Positions 1 to 14,890 are shown, counted from the stretch's first letter. The stretch: 64,000 bases of DNA from Pteria penguin (GCA_035048485.1 CM068581.1:64085393-64149392), one strand, 5' to 3'. Numbers and translations are program-made. The notes: a model not told the origin generated them from the letters alone.

Positions 1-1190
1 TATTATTATTATTATTATATTTTTACTATTTTCAAGTTCATTCCGAGATCAAACTTTTTGACGTGTATTGACGTCGTTTTGGAGTTTTTGACTATTTACA
101 AGTGCTTCTAATGCACTGATTTTGTGAAGTTTAACAGATTTTATTGTAATAGTTGTTACTCAAAAGAAATGGGACAAAAAAACAGTTTATAGGACTTTTG
201 CATTTTTAAGATAAAAAGGTAGATATACTGATAGCAAGAAATTATGATATTTAATGCACACTTTAATTGAAACTTGGTAGATGTTATGTACTTTAAAAAG
301 TTTACTACAACTGTTGCTGTTTTCGACCAGATCTGTCAAGGGATGTGTCCTGGGATCGAAAGGGTACCCTCCTTTGACAAACTTCTACCTCAGACTTGCT
401 CCATAGATCATCTAATTGAATGCATCAGAGTAATCTTGAAGGTTGTCTCGAGAAGTGTTGTTGTTCTTGGTTCACTTCGGACGTCCAGTTTTGACCTCAA
501 TTTGGGCTTGGTCAATTCCACACAAATTTGTGTCATTTTATTTATTTATTCAATACAGAAAAGGAAGCATTTCTTTACTGTCATTTATTTAAAATTTCTA
601 TTTCAAGCATTTAAAAGTGTCATTTGAAAATTTTGTATTCTCAGTTAATTAATATGATGTTTATTCTACTAATATAAAGCCAGTTCATACATAGAATTCT
701 GACTTTTTTGGACATACTTTTGTATCATTTTCTTTATTTATCTTATGTGGAGAGGCAAATTTACAGTTTTCTGTCAAGTGTCAAAAACACAGTAAACAAA
801 TGAATTCATGAATCTGCAATATCTAGTACTCTATGTTATTCAAAGCTTTGACTGACTTCTATTAAAGAACAAATGTAATGGTATTGAGAAAACTTGGCAT
901 GAAGAAAGTATTCAATGTCCTTACAAATAATATTGCGTTTTATGGTTAGATCTGCCCAGAACTTGGTGTATGGCATGGCAAATTAAGTCCACATAAGTAC
1001 AAGAGTGATTTTGGATGGGTTACATAGAATGAAAAACTAAGTGTATTAAAGTGTTTTAGAATGATAAAAAAATGTGAAAAATGTTTTTCTTCTTTGAGGA
1101 CAATCTGATGCTTTCAAATTTAATCTGTTCTCAAGATGCCCAGGTGAGCAATAAACATGTAGACACATTTGTGCTTCTTGTTTCAAATTT
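1..1190 (+). repeat. Degenerate copy of a long non-coding dispersed repeat
   Basis: No credible gene is present. Positions about 350-430 resemble 11858-11930 (shared stretch around cctttgaca, with similar spacing to a later agaatgcat-like block), and 1118-1190 resembles 12755-12815 (shared caggtgagc and tcttgtttca). This suggests a truncated copy of the repeat at 11310-12815. The open frame at 274-627 has no recognisable domain. Positions 890-1010 also resemble 20330-20430 (shared ccttacaaata, then ttg and a ctgcccag/ctacccag block). The relationships were judged by eye. Confidence 0.45.
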
Positions 1191-1811
1191 TGTATTATTT
1201 TCACTGTCTTAACTATGCATGCATGAATATACATGTGCCAGTAAAAAACAAAATCATCCGAGGCATAAAGCGAAACTGTCAAATCTGAGACAGATACAAC
1301 ATTTTACTTCTTTTTTTTTTTTTTTTTTTTTTGGTCACTTCATATGATAATATTCAGCACACACATTTTGTAGTTGGTCACTATAGACATCTTTTCAAGT
1401 TCTTTCATACAAATTCATATAAGTAAGTGATAATGGTAATATTTACATTAAATTAATTATCTTGGTGCAATGATTGATGTCTGGCACATGTCGCGCGCCC
1501 CTGTCTGATATGTCAACGATGTTACGTTTATATGCCATTGTCATTTAAAGTAACCCCATCAACAGTATTGTATTTTATATTATAACCCCCAAATCCGTAT
1601 GTGTAGTGTAAGTTACACTCTTATAATACGCATACGGGGTTAGGGATAGTATCAAGACCCTGTGAATTTGACGGTGTAGGGTTAGGTTAAGCCTCTATGT
1701 AGACTGGCTTCAATAATCTCATAATTCTCATTTATCTGAGAAATAATAAAAGAAATCTGGCTTTGACTGAAATATCCTGGTTGCTAGCATGCACATATAC
1801 CAGATCATGCA

Positions 1812-3117
<1,306 letters not shown>

Positions 3118-3308
3118 TGACGAATTCAGAGCCCCCACCATTTCGCCACAAATTTGCTAGTCATATATAGATGATAGGTTGAAAACACTCAACTAATACG
3201 AGTAAAACTTAATGTTAGACAACTAAAATGGCCAAGTCTCTTGGCTAATACTTCACTTTCACATGTGGCCCCCCCCCTTTTTTTCGGAAATTCTGGATCC
3301 GCTACTGG
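3118..3308. mobile_element. Degenerate copy of the CAGTGGCGGAT element
   Basis: The right end carries the block ggaaattctggatccgctactgg at 3285-3307, matching the right end of the copies at 8965, 14062 and 30755. The middle (cgccacaaattt, ttggctaatac) also follows them. The left end is too diverged to set exactly. Non-coding. Confidence 0.55.
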
Positions 3309-3720
3309 ATATAAACGCGCTTTTATAAAGCGAAAAAAAAAATGAGAAGTGCCCGTTGTCTTCACTATTTACACATCTGACATGTATATAGATCGGGTCA
3401 GAAAATCACGTGACAAAACAATGGACTTGGGTGTGACGGTGAGTATAACTTGGTAAAAATTCTTTTATCTGATTTTATATTACATAAAGAAAAAAAGAAA
3501 AATTAATAGTACTATCAGAAGTGTATAATGAGTATTTTAAAGTTCTATGTGACATTGGCTGCAAATAAGGTTTGAACAAAGGGCCCCCACAAGGAATTCT
3601 TAGAAATTTCGTTTACAATACAATAATATGATTTAATCATGACATTATTAAGTACTACAAAATGTAGTATATAAAAGAATAAGTTTACAAAGATCATAAA
3701 TTAAATTTCTAATTTGCATA
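3309..3720. other. Unassigned sequence with an isolated start-codon/donor motif
   Basis: A CACGTG E-box-like site at about 3407 is followed by aacaATGG at 3418-3424 and, 18 bases after the A of the ATG, by a strong splice-donor string gtgagt. No downstream exon could be joined, so no gene is called. Confidence 0.25.
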
Positions 3721-3724
3721 TATG

Positions 3725-3886
3725 CGAGTTGGTTGGTTGTTGATTGGTGCTTTCCGTTGCTCACCTACATGGAGAAAGGAGGGTATCAACCCCTTAAACA
3801 TAGTGGTGCAATCCAAGAATGAATCGAACCCAGACCGTCGGCGCCGCAAGCAAAGCGCTTAACCACTACACCAAGCCCGTCCCTAT
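3725..3886 (-). mobile_element. tRNA-derived SINE, family B
   Basis: Reading on the minus strand, a tRNA-like head (A-box region around gtagtggttaagcgctt, B-box-like ggttcgattc) is followed by a body ending in an ccaaccaaccaact tail. It matches the copies at 15328-15500 (-) and 46295-46469 (+). Here the sequence is more diverged and target duplications are not clear. Confidence 0.75.
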
Positions 3887-3889
3887 GCC

Positions 3890-6800
3890 TGTCCATTAAA
3901 AGCAATGTTGTTTCGGGAATCCCCCCTACTCCCACCACTTTTGTTTTAATTTGTTGCCTCTTGCTTATATGCTTTTTACTTTTCTATTCATATTGTTATT
4001 TTTAAAAGTACTGTAATAGATACTGACCTCCACGTACCGTCAGATAACTAATAGGCTAAAAGTCCTGCCTGAAACTCCCTATAGCTCTTCAATCAAATTA
4101 AATACTGGTTGGATCCCAGATTACCGCAAGTTTGAAAATGTTTAAGTGTATTTATAATGTTATAAAAATTTCATTTATAGAAGAGCAATATAAATGACAG
4201 CAGATAAGAGACATAATTTCTGCAAGAAGAAGATAGAAGATATTGAACTGTCATAGTCAGTCAGGAAAAACAAAGAAGGCCAGGTAGTGTAGAGAGCACA
4301 GACAGAGAATAGCAGAGGATTAATCTAGTTAAGGAATGAGAGGAAGAAATAAAGAAAAAAAACTACAGAAATGCTTTCAAAGCTGCTTAAAAAGAAATGA
4401 AAGAAAGGTTAGAAGTTTTCAGCAAATGGTATATGTTTGACCTTGACTTCTTTTTTGCATCTATTCATAATTGGAAAGTGTTACAGTAAAGAAGGTCCAG
4501 GGCATCACATCAAACACAAATGAAAGTATATTACCTATGCATGGTAAGTCAAGACACACCAGTCACACTGCAATAGGTGCACTGCAGCAATTTACTTATG
4601 TTTGAAATGCTGAATTTCACATTTTCACAATTTTAATATATTCATAATACTAACATACATGTACATAATTTTATAGCACCCTTTAACTTAAAATGAAGAG
4701 TACATTTGATATTAAATATTTGATGGTGTAGGTTGCCTCTTTCAGTTTTGTCATAGTTCCTAATTTGTATGCAAATTATGAAAAATAGATAATGAAAACC
4801 ATTAAAGAAGGCAACTGATTAAATTACATGTACATTTCATGTTTGTTTCATTCAACACAATTCTTATTACACTTGTACATTAATGTATTGATAATTTTGC
4901 AGAAATGAAACATGGATCATTATGACTACAAGTGAAGAAGGAAGTTTCAGAAGACCTTACAAAAGATGTGACAATCTACTGACATGAAGGTCCAGAGGGA
5001 GAGCTACATGCATCCATTTCCTAAAAGTTATATTACTAGTCTGTCAGGCAGAAACTGTAAGCTGTGCAAATTTTCATAGCTATTTCCTACATGTATGTTA
5101 TGTCATGATGTCTGATCCTTGTACAATGAGTGAATTTATTTTGGGGGATGCATGCAAATTATATTGAAAAATAGACTTGGATTTGGATGGCATATAAGGG
5201 TAAAAAGAGAGTACTCATAATCCCATACAATAAAGCTGTAGTTTTAACTGATCAGCTTTGGATGTTGATGAGAAGTGGAGGTAATAAAGAAAAATTTTGT
5301 TCCCTTTTCTGGAGATTTCTTCTGAAAGTCTTCTGCTAACAGGCAATTAAGATGTTTAAACTTTGAGTGGTTATAATAGAGATTAGCCTTCCAAAAGAAA
5401 TATTAACAGAAATCTGATACCATGGGTTTTTGTGTTTTTCAAGCCATTATCCATGAAACTGAAACATGTCACCAGGAGGTTACCCCTTTAACCTCAAACC
5501 TAATGGCAGTGTCTAGGCTGAAGCTGGGATTAACCTCATTGCAACCATATCATTTACAAATATATTTCTTGCCCCATATGTAAATATAAAAGAAAAAGTG
5601 AAATCTTGAATGTTCCAATGATGTAATATTTGTATTCAATCATAATTATACATATTCATGTATGCCTTCATACAATTTCAATATAATTTATAAATACAAA
5701 TACTAGGTAGAAGTTATTGTATTCATTATCATGAATACAATTTATCTATCATAGAATCAGATTTCAACATTTCAATTCATATACAAACTTGTATACATCT
5801 ACTCATATCACTCCATATGCATGTATTTATTTATTGGAATGTTTCAATTTGCATGATGACCTGGTTTTTTTATAAGGTAATAAATTAAAGAAAATTCCAG
5901 TATTCTTTGTTTTGGGTTTTTTCTCTTGATTATATAGGACTTTTAAGTTTGACAAATAGACAAAAAATCTGAAGAAGCTATAGTTTGGGATATGCACACT
6001 GCTTGGCTTCTCAAGTTCTTATTTTAATCAATAGTGTGGACAGCAAAGGAATCGATCCTTTGTTTTCTTGACTATCATCCACTTTAACCTTGTTGTTGTT
6101 GTTGTTGTTGCTGCTGCTGTTGTTGTTGTTTTTTTTTGTAAAGCTGTTGGTTTCTGAAAGTAAAATAATTCCAAAATTAAATATGAAATCTGTAATACAA
6201 TTTATTCCATCTGCATGTTAAATTTCTTATGATTAAATGGTAATGTTATATAACTAAATCAACTTAAGGGCTATTGATCCTTGGGTGACATCAAAAGGAG
6301 GGAGTGAGGGAAATAAAATATTGTTGATTTGTCTTCGTAGAAAGTAGGCTATGTACATCATAGTACTAACTAAAGGGTGTAAAACAATAGGTCTTACACA
6401 TATTGCTGATTTATTATAACTTACCAAATCATGTCTATTTTGTGTCCAAAATAAGAGGGCGGTGTGCTATTATTTTGCTTATTTTAAAATTTAGCATGGT
6501 TATATATAAAACAAATTATGTTCAAATAGACATATGATGTTGTAGAAAGAGTGCAGTGTAAAATTATGAACCATACATATACAATGCAATTCATCTCTAT
6601 AAAAGTTGCCCTCTCATTATTTCTATAATGATTTGTGGACAAAATAACGGGGTTAGGGTAATAAAATCTTATTTTGCACAAAATCTAATCTGGATATATA
6701 CATATTTCTTTTGTTTATTAAGTACATATGGTATTGTAGAATGAAAATAAATTAAGAAAATGAGATCTGCACATATTTTTACATTATCATCATTCGAAAT

Positions 6801-7100
6801 ATTACATTTTGATGCATATGTACTGGGGATAATTTCAGCAACCAGTGATGTGAGACAGCCTTTTCTCTCATTATCTATATAAGGGATTTTAAAATTGATA
6901 CTGATCCATAAAGGAAAGATATTATACTACAAATAAGAAGTGACTATAACCTGCTGCCAAAATATGACTGAAGCATATTAAGACTCCATAATTTTGATTT
7001 CTCAATCAAGCGAAAACAAATATGGGTAGGTAGTGTTTTAACACCACCAACTGATTTGTGCCTTATATGTTCCTCAAATAAAAAAGAATTTTCTTAGGGA
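3890..7100. other. Long AT-rich gene-free stretch
   Basis: About 3.2 kb with no open frame carrying a recognisable domain. It contains a short GTT/GCT triplet repeat at 6090-6130 and scattered A- or T-rich runs. Untranslated exons or a non-coding RNA cannot be excluded by reading alone. Confidence 0.5.
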
Positions 7101-7111
7101 TGGATATACCC

Positions 7112-7240
<129 letters not shown>

Positions 7241-7369
7241 TGAAATGAAAAGTTGTCACTATATATGATTGATTTCCAGATTTTTATTTATATAAGAAGT
7301 ACTAAAGTGAAATTCATATATGTAAAACCAGAATGATCTGTGGTACATATGTATAGAACTAGAAAAGTG

Positions 7370-7750
7370 CTTAAGCGGCAAATACCCCCATGGCAGAGAG
7401 ATGGTGTAACAGAACTTTTATTTATGGGCTCATTGTAAACCAATGACCTTGGAGGTATGATTTTGGTTTTAGGTCATAACATGGCTTTTTGTCATGGATA
7501 GCAATTGTGAGAAATCTGTCTTACACAATAAGTTTTATAAACTACAGAACAATTCTGCATTAAGGCTCAAAGTGCCCTTGGACCTTGGAGGCATGACTTT
7601 GGTTCAAGTCATAACACATGCATTATACATTATAGTTGTATAAATTATCAACTACAGGAAAGCAGCATATAGATTTTATGGTCTGGACAAATTCTGATGG
7701 ACAGACAGTCAGAAATAAAGATAGAATGATTCCTGTATGCCCCGGTAATT
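7370..7750. repeat. Dispersed element with two internal ~132-bp units
   Basis: The block tgaccttggaggtatgattttgg at 7443 recurs as gaccttggaggcatgactttgg at 7576, each followed by gtcataaca, giving a period near 132 bp. The end has the gatggacagacag...atgccccgg form that also ends the element at 15781-16700. Non-coding, and probably a non-autonomous DNA element of the bivalve type. Confidence 0.55.
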
Positions 7751-8964
7751 TTTGTTCGCTGGAGTTGTAATAAATTACGATTAATACTCATTAAGTTTAA
7801 AGTTAGATGCTGTCTCGATATCATCATGTGTGCTATGTAAAGAACTGAGTTGTTGGAATGATTCTTGATATCAATATAGACTCAGCCTGTATATAAACAG
7901 AGAGACCTTCTATAAGATTGTAAAATCAATTTGCTGTGACAAAGTTTCTGTTACAATTCAACACATGAAAGATTTTCTTTCAGAATGATATAGCAATCTG
8001 CACATGAGAGAAATTCTCTTAGATATGAACAAGGCAATAAGTATTGCTTTTCGGTTAGGCAAAAAGCAATGCTTTTTGGCTCTTAAATTGATTTCTTTGT
8101 TTTTGCTACCTTCAGTAATATAACTACATTTAATTACAAAATAGCAAAGATTTCAGTCCTCAATACCTGTATGTATAGAAGGAGTTATCATATGCAAATT
8201 TATTATATTTTTTATTATTAAATGCATCATCAATAATTTAACTATTGAAATCCTTTACATGTTTGACATTTATGATTCATGGTATGACTCAAACCTCAAC
8301 CTTTTAGACTCGATACAAACATGTTACATTATACTGTACATAAATATTATCCTAAACATGTTTTGTTTGTTTGTTTGTTTTTCTTATTTTTTTTTTTTTT
8401 TTTGTTTTTTTGTGTGTGTGTTTGATTGTTTCTTCATTTTTATTTTTTTTTAGAAAACACCTCTTTAATTCTTGATATAAAGTAACAATACCCCTTTTTA
8501 AAACAATTCACCACAAAATTAGTTACAACCTAATAGATTGCTCGTTATACATTATAAATATTAAACTATGGCAGATAAGGACACTATTTCAGGTAGCTCG
8601 GTCACTATAAGAGCATCGCCTCAGTTAGGGAAGGGGCCTGGACGTGAATCTCAGAATGCCTATTACTTTACTCCTGTTGTAAATTTCTGGTACATGTAGT
8701 TCCACCAACTATCGTCGGCTGACAATGTCTATTTTGAGGATAGTCTGGGAAGAGGGCTTGAGTATGTGAGGTTTTTCAAACATTAGCATGGGAGGAATAC
8801 ACAAAAAAGCCATCTACTAAATAACATAGATGCAAAAACTGCACACTGCCAGTTACCACGTATTATCAAAAAGTACTCGGTCCGATATACTTTGTACAAT
8901 GAATAAGTATAAATCACCAATCAAACCATTATTAAATCATATTGAGTGCTTTTGGTAGAGAGAG
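7751..8964. other. Unassigned AT-rich sequence
   Basis: No gene is recognised. A T-rich tract lies at 8355-8455 and produces a spurious open frame. Confidence 0.4.
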
Positions 8965-9116
8965 CAGTGGCGGATTTAGACGGGGCGGGGCCCGCCCATC
9001 CCCCCTTTTGGCTACATATTTACTAGTAAAAATCCAGATTTTGCACCAAAAATGGCTGAGAAGTTTGGCTAATACGCATGTGGGCCACCTTTTCAGAAAT
9101 CCTGGATCCGCCACTG
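8965..9116. mobile_element. Small TIR element (CAGTGGCGGAT family), 152 bp
   Basis: The element begins CAGTGGCGGATTTA and ends TGGATCCGCCACTG, imperfect terminal inverted repeats of about 14 bp. It is flanked by the direct repeat gagag at 8960-8964 and 9117-9121, a 5-bp target duplication. The interior is non-coding. Other copies lie at 14062-14203 and 30755-30919, with a degenerate one at 3118-3308. The CA-GTG type ends and short duplication suggest a non-autonomous cut-and-paste transposon; assignment to a hAT-like group is inference. Confidence 0.85.
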
Positions 9117-9610
9117 GAGAGAATAGTATTTCAAAGCTTTTGATAATACATGGAATTCACTCTTGATAGTTGAAGGATTAGTCAGACCACCGAAGTGGAG
9201 AAAACTGAATCTAGAGCAATGATTAAGTATCTATTAAGCTATGAATGACTCACAAGGAAGAAGACTTTAAGAAAACCTTGGGTCGGGGTCACTTTTAGTG
9301 ACAGTACTGTTAAACTTTCGCTGCTGAAGTTAGAAGTGGAAGGGAGAGCATTGGAGATGCTGAACGGTAAGGACGCCCTAAGGAGGCTACCACAGACGTC
9401 ATGTGTGCGAGAAGGCGATACCTCCGAGATATAACCAGAGAAGCTGGGGATGTTCAATCGATTTTGACAGACATATTAGTCATGTGTAAGGTGTCGGCTA
9501 GATGCGTCACTTGAATGTTGATTGAAGATCAAAAGAGAAAGAGGTATGTTGTTTCTTTGCGTCATTTAAATTAATCTTGCTTTGAGGATAATCCCGAGGA
9601 TTTTCCAATT
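9117..9610. other. Unassigned sequence
   Basis: Slightly more GC-rich than its surroundings. A 72-codon minus-strand frame at 9239-9457 has no recognisable domain or convincing splice partners. Confidence 0.35.
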
Positions 9611-9616
9611 AGTCAA

Positions 9617-9780
9617 CAAAAAAAAAAAAAAAAAAAACCCAGAAAACCAAAAAAAAAAAAAACAAAACAAAACAAAACAAAAAAAACCTTAAAAATAAAA
9701 ACAAACCAAAAAAAAAAAACAAAAAAAAAAAAAAAAAAGAAAAAGAAAGAAAGAAAGAAAAGAAAAAAAAAGAACAAAGA
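9617..9780. repeat. A-rich low-complexity tract
   Basis: About 160 bp of almost pure A broken by C and G, with short aaac and aaag periodicities. Confidence 0.9.
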
Positions 9781-10514
9781 GACTACCATCGTATTTTACG
9801 TTGTAAATAGTAAACCATGAAGTCTAAACAGGCTGAAAAACATTGAAAAACATTAGCAACCAACTTAATAAGAGATGTGAAGTTATCTTTACGTTGACAA
9901 GGAAGAAAAAGCTGTAAACACTACTTGTTATTATGTTGCTCCATATCTTCATTCATTTGATTAATGATCTGTATTGATTCATCGTAGAAGTATGAAAGAA
10001 ATGTATCCAAAGAGGGATAACTCTAATTAGACAATCGCAACTGTATGTTGAAGACACCATCTATCACAAAAACACCTTGTCTGTCTGTCAGTTGCGAATC
10101 CTGGATTTCAGTAGGACCTGAGGAAGGGGAAAGGGCTAGACGTGTGCTTGCTTTCTTAGTTGATTGATATGTCTATTGAGAATATTTTTACTTTTATATT
10201 GTAGCAGCACAAGCAAATTACATTGTATGACAATTTTTTTTAAAGCTACGATTAAATTCCAAATATAGAACATGTATAGATATGTTTGCATTTACAATGT
10301 TGTTTACTGAGAAAAAAAAATCCTGATTGGTTCCATAGCTTAATTTCACTTGGAAGTTGGAAGCAATAAAAATTCATCATCATAAGTCGCGAGACCATCT
10401 TTCTGGTTACGATATTTATCATAGGTTTATATAAGGGACATGAACACAGCCTTAACATTGTTAAAAGCACCATGTGATGTGTGCTAAAAGACTTTTACCT
10501 ACCGTACTTGTTTT

Positions 10515-10790
10515 GTTGTACACCCGGTTTTATTTCGTTGGGAGTATGTACAAACAACTACTAAGTCATGTGAGATCTTGCACAACGTGATGTGCTTCGA
10601 GGTATTTTTGTTTTTGTTGTTGTTTATTTCTTTCTTTCTTTTTATCATTTATTTATTATTTTTTTCCTGTTTTATCCAGGTTTTATTTTGGTAGGAGTAT
10701 ATATAAACAATTACCGGGTCATGTGAGATCTTGCACAACATGATGTGCTTCAGAGTATTTTTGTTTGTTTGTTTCTCTCTGTCTTTTCAT
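10515..10790. repeat. Tandem duplication of ~150 bp with T-rich spacer
   Basis: The block at about 10525-10610 (ggttttattt, then gagtatgtacaaacaa, gtcatgtgagatcttgcac, atgtgcttc) recurs at about 10677-10765 with a few substitutions. The period is near 150 bp. Non-coding. Confidence 0.7.
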
Positions 10791-10800
10791 TATATTATAT

Positions 10801-10823
10801 TTGTGTGTGTAGGTGTGTGTGTG

Positions 10824-10889
<66 letters not shown>

Positions 10890-10895
10890 CGTGTC
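10801..10895. repeat. Compound (GT)n(CT)n(GT)n microsatellite
   Basis: Runs of gt, then tctc, then gt again. The open frames across it are artefacts of the repeat. Confidence 0.95.
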
Positions 10896-11309
10896 TACGT
10901 GTGTTTGTGTGCGTATTTAGTATGGGTGTCATACTCGAGCTGGCATAACATAAATGTCACATATCCTCGAATGCATTTTTTTTTTGCCATTTCCAGTAAC
11001 GAACGGGAATTCTCTCTTTGTACATGATTGTATTCTTCTAAAACCTGAACAGTGAGCCGGTAGCATCGGCATCACACTGCTCTCGTATTTTCAAAATGTT
11101 AGACTAACGTTTAATTGGGCCATTGAGGTGGGGAATTGCATCCAAGAATACTACTTTTGATTAGGGACCATGCAATATTTATCACCGGGGTGGGACCGGT
11201 GCAAAATGTGATGGGACATACACTTTTTTATGACCATACAACATGAGACAGAGAGATTTTTCACAGAGATTCTTGCATGGGATAACTACTTTTTTAACAA
11301 CAATGCACT

Positions 11310-12815
11310 GATTTTTAGCCCATAGTCATAGTCATAGTGCTTCGTCCGTTGTCCGTCTGTCATTAACTTTTTCACATTTTCGACTTTTGCTCTGGAACTG
11401 CTTTGCAGATCTGGATCAAACTTTGTAAAAATGATGTACTCAAGGTCCCCTACTAAAATTGTGTTCAGGGTTAAGGTCTGTCAAATAGAAATTTGCGCTT
11501 TTTTGACCTGTTTCTGGACTTAGTAATTTCAATGCAGAAAAGTGTCATGTTTTTCAGTTAATTGATATTGATGATTTCTTAATGACTATTTTGATCATAA
11601 TTATGGTAAGGAATATTATTGTGAAAGAATTTTGTCAACACCTCAGTTTTTGGATTTTTTATGAATTTTTTAGGACTTCCAAAAAGGGGGGAGGATGGCC
11701 ATTTTTCACATTTTCACCTTTTTCTGCAAAACTGTTAAAAGGATTTTAATAAATCTTGGTAGAAATAAATCACTAATGATCCCCTTCAAATTCTGTTGTT
11801 TTCCTCCAGACCTCTATACAGGTGGCGCCACCATATTCAAAAGTAGGTCACAAAAGAGTACCTTCCTTTGACAATATTCTTCTTCATACTGGCTGTATAC
11901 AGAGACAAACAGAATGCATAGAAATGATCTAGTGGGATGAGTTGAGACGTATTGTCATTATGGTTCCTTTTCAAAATCAAATTTTAGATTTTTTTTTTTT
12001 CGACTATTTTTTTGGACTTGGTGATTTCAATGCAGAAAAGTGTCATATTTCCTAGTTTATTGATAATAATGATTTCTTATGGACTATTGAGATCATAGTT
12101 ATGATCAGGAATGTTAATTTGAAAGAATTTTGTCAATATCTCAATTTTTGGATTTTTTTTAGGGTGTATAGGGACAATTCTTCACATTTTTAACTTCTGC
12201 TGTTATACCACATGAAAGATTATAATGAAACATGGTATACATGAGGTACTATAGGTCCTCTATCAATTTTGTACATTTCATCCAAATTGGTCAACAGATA
12301 ATGCCTCCATGTCTAAAAACTAGGTCTCACAATGGTACATATACCACTTGGTAATTAAAATATGGAGAGTAGCTGTTCAAATCCAGCTGTTGTCAAATTT
12401 TTTTTTCATTTCTTTACACATCTAAATAAGTTGTTAGATGTTTCTCAACACTCAACATATAAAATTAGGCCATTTTAAGTTAGATCTGGACAATATTTGA
12501 AACAATTGTTGTTCATGACCCAGATTTGAAATCAGTCAACAAAAGCCCCACCTAAAGAAAATGACTAACTTGTTGCCCTGAATCACATCTTGCAGAGACA
12601 AAGCAAATGCTTAATATCACAATCACCTGAATGGATGTGCAAAAAGTGTTGTTTTTTATTCCGGTCTGATATAAAATTTGACATATTTTCAACATTTGTG
12701 TTGACTTAGTCACAGTAATTCAAAAATAAATGAATTCTTCCTTCCTGCATGACTGATCATCTAGGTACTCAGGTGAGCGATATAGGCCCACTTGGGCCTC
12801 TTGTTTCATATAGAA
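11310..12815 (+). repeat. Long non-coding dispersed repeat, ~1.5 kb
   Basis: The start contains gtccgttgtccgtctgtc and an acattttcgacttttgct block, and the end reads caggtgagcgatataggcccacttgggcc. Three internal blocks of the form cacatttt-aactt-ctgc (11375, 11706, 12184) suggest an array of related ~350-bp segments. Related copies appear at 1-1190 and 24450-24745. No open frame of note is present. This architecture is common in bivalve genomes as non-autonomous elements; the class is not determined here. Confidence 0.6.
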
Positions 12816-14061
12816 TTCCCAATTTATATAGAAAGAATTGGAGAGCAACTTATGTATATACTTTACTACTGAATTTGTAATAAACATGGAAAATATATAC
12901 TTGTGTGAGCTAATTCCCTAGTTACCATCGCTAAGGCTTAAAGGTGGAGGTACAATTACGAGAATGGCGGCGGATCCTCAAAGACATGCCCTCGCAATAC
13001 ATAAAGGTGGTTTGATAGGGACCAGTTTGTTAATAACATAGATTACGGTACCGATAACACCTGTTATTGTAAAATTGGACTCTTCACTTTTTCTTATATA
13101 CAAAAATGTCATTGTGGGTTTATATCTTATATACGTGTACTGAGCTATTCAGCTTATAGATAGTATATCAGTACCACATTTTATTGCTTTAAAATAATCG
13201 TTATCGCTAGTATATTTATATTGACCTTCGATCGGAAACTCTCCTTTAAATACAAATAAAAGATTATTAGTCAACCTTATTTTTAGCTGGCCGGGAACTC
13301 CCCTAAAAAACCAACAGAACAAAAGTAAGTTCGTAGCATCGTTAATTACATTGCATTTTGAACCTGTATACAGGGTATTTTGCATCACATTTGCTTCATA
13401 GAATGAAATATTATAGCTCTTTGAAACTTTCTTCATTTGTCACTTCACATCTTTTTGGTCGCATAAAACGCCATCAGCTTCTGCGGTAGTAGAGAAAACA
13501 ACATATATTATTACGCACACTCAATGCTTTTTAATACTTTGTACTTAAAATTGACGCCAAATCCCCAACACCTCCCCCCCCCTCCCGTAATGGCACAGTA
13601 TCCCAATACAAGAGGATGATTAAATTCCATAACAACAACTCCTGCCATACGCACACAAAATTCAGTAGGCAGATGCTTTATACAAAATACTAAAATGTCA
13701 TCAACGGTTATGTTTGATGAAGAATCATTTGTACGAGGTATGAACAAAAAAGTTCCTGGCCCCATGTACTTAGGAAAACCTCGTAAACCTCTGGTGCATT
13801 GCTTGATTTTAATACAATGGCAGCACCTGCCTGTCGTATCGTATAATATAATGTTACCTATTCAAAGGATTCATCCAGAGCATTGAAGTTCTTTGGACTT
13901 TACTATTTAATGAAGTTCGGAGGAAAGATGCGACTTCGGTGGAGTTCAACTCATGGCCTTTCCTAAGTCGAGTTTTTTCGAACAATTGCAAGATATGAAT
14001 AATGCATGAAATCTATCTCCTTGATTTTATCGTAGCGTACCCTCAAAAATCAATGTTTTAT
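12816..14061. other. Unassigned, with two uncertain minus-strand open frames
   Basis: Minus-strand frames at 13149-13436 (95 codons) and 13511-13810 (about 100 codons, entering from 13810) look mildly protein-like. The second reads through a Cys-rich start and a hydrophobic GVVVMEF segment. No domain was recognised and no clean splice structure joins them. They could be pieces of an old gene or chance frames. Confidence 0.2.
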
Positions 14062-14203
14062 CAGTGGCGGATTTAGAAGGAGCCCCCCTTTACGCCACAT
14101 ATTTACGTGTGAAAATCCAGATTTTTGCACCAAACATAGCTGAGTAGTTTGGCTAATACACATGTGTCCCCTCCCCTTTTCGGAAATCCTGGATCCACCA
14201 CTG
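14062..14203. mobile_element. Small TIR element (CAGTGGCGGAT family), 142 bp
   Basis: It starts CAGTGGCGGATTTAG and ends GGATCCACCACTG. The flanks are tttat and tttag, a 5-bp target duplication with one mismatch. The interior matches 8965-9116 (cacatattta, aatccagatttttgcaccaaa, gtttggctaatac). Confidence 0.85.
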
Positions 14204-14890
14204 TTTAGGGATGAAGAAAAAGAGAAAATACATTTGTTGTCAAATCCAACAGCCGATGAATATATGGAAAGCTACATTTACTGCACTTTGTTGATGAGAT
14301 TTAGAATGTTTGATTTGTTGAACTTTTTTTTTAAAAGAAGGGGAATTGTTTGTAGTTGTAGTGCACCTTTGTCTCAGACTTTTGGCTTTACTTCTGGAGG
14401 AGCAAATGAGAAAAAAAAAGAGGGGGGGGGGCTCAAAATCTAGTCTGCGTTTCGCTTTCTACACATTTATCGATACCAACAAGCACTTTGAGAATTACCA
14501 CAGCAATTTATGTCTCCCACCGGATTCCCTAAATTTACTAAGTGCAAGGGCAGTAACTCGTCATTACCAGACTCGAACTTAATCCGTAACTAATTGATTC
14601 AAAGTTACATACAAAATTTCAAGTCAAAAATTTCGATGGATTTTTAAAATGTCCGGAAAACCAAAGTGTCCCAGACAGACGAACAGACAGATGGAGAGAA
14701 ACCTATAGTCCCCTCCGTTTTTACCGGTACGGGACTAATTATCTGATGGTGGTGTATAAAGATATTACTTGCACTCGGGCATCTGACAAACAGGAGGTCT
14801 CGCTTCTGATGACGGAGTAAATAGGTTTTAAACAGAGGGATAAAAGTTATGCCTACCCTTCCTCTCAACCATAATTTGATGACAGTACAC
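14204..14890. other. Unassigned sequence
   Basis: Short overlapping frames exist on both strands without a domain. A purine-rich run lies at 14407-14432. Nothing is recognised. Confidence 0.35.
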
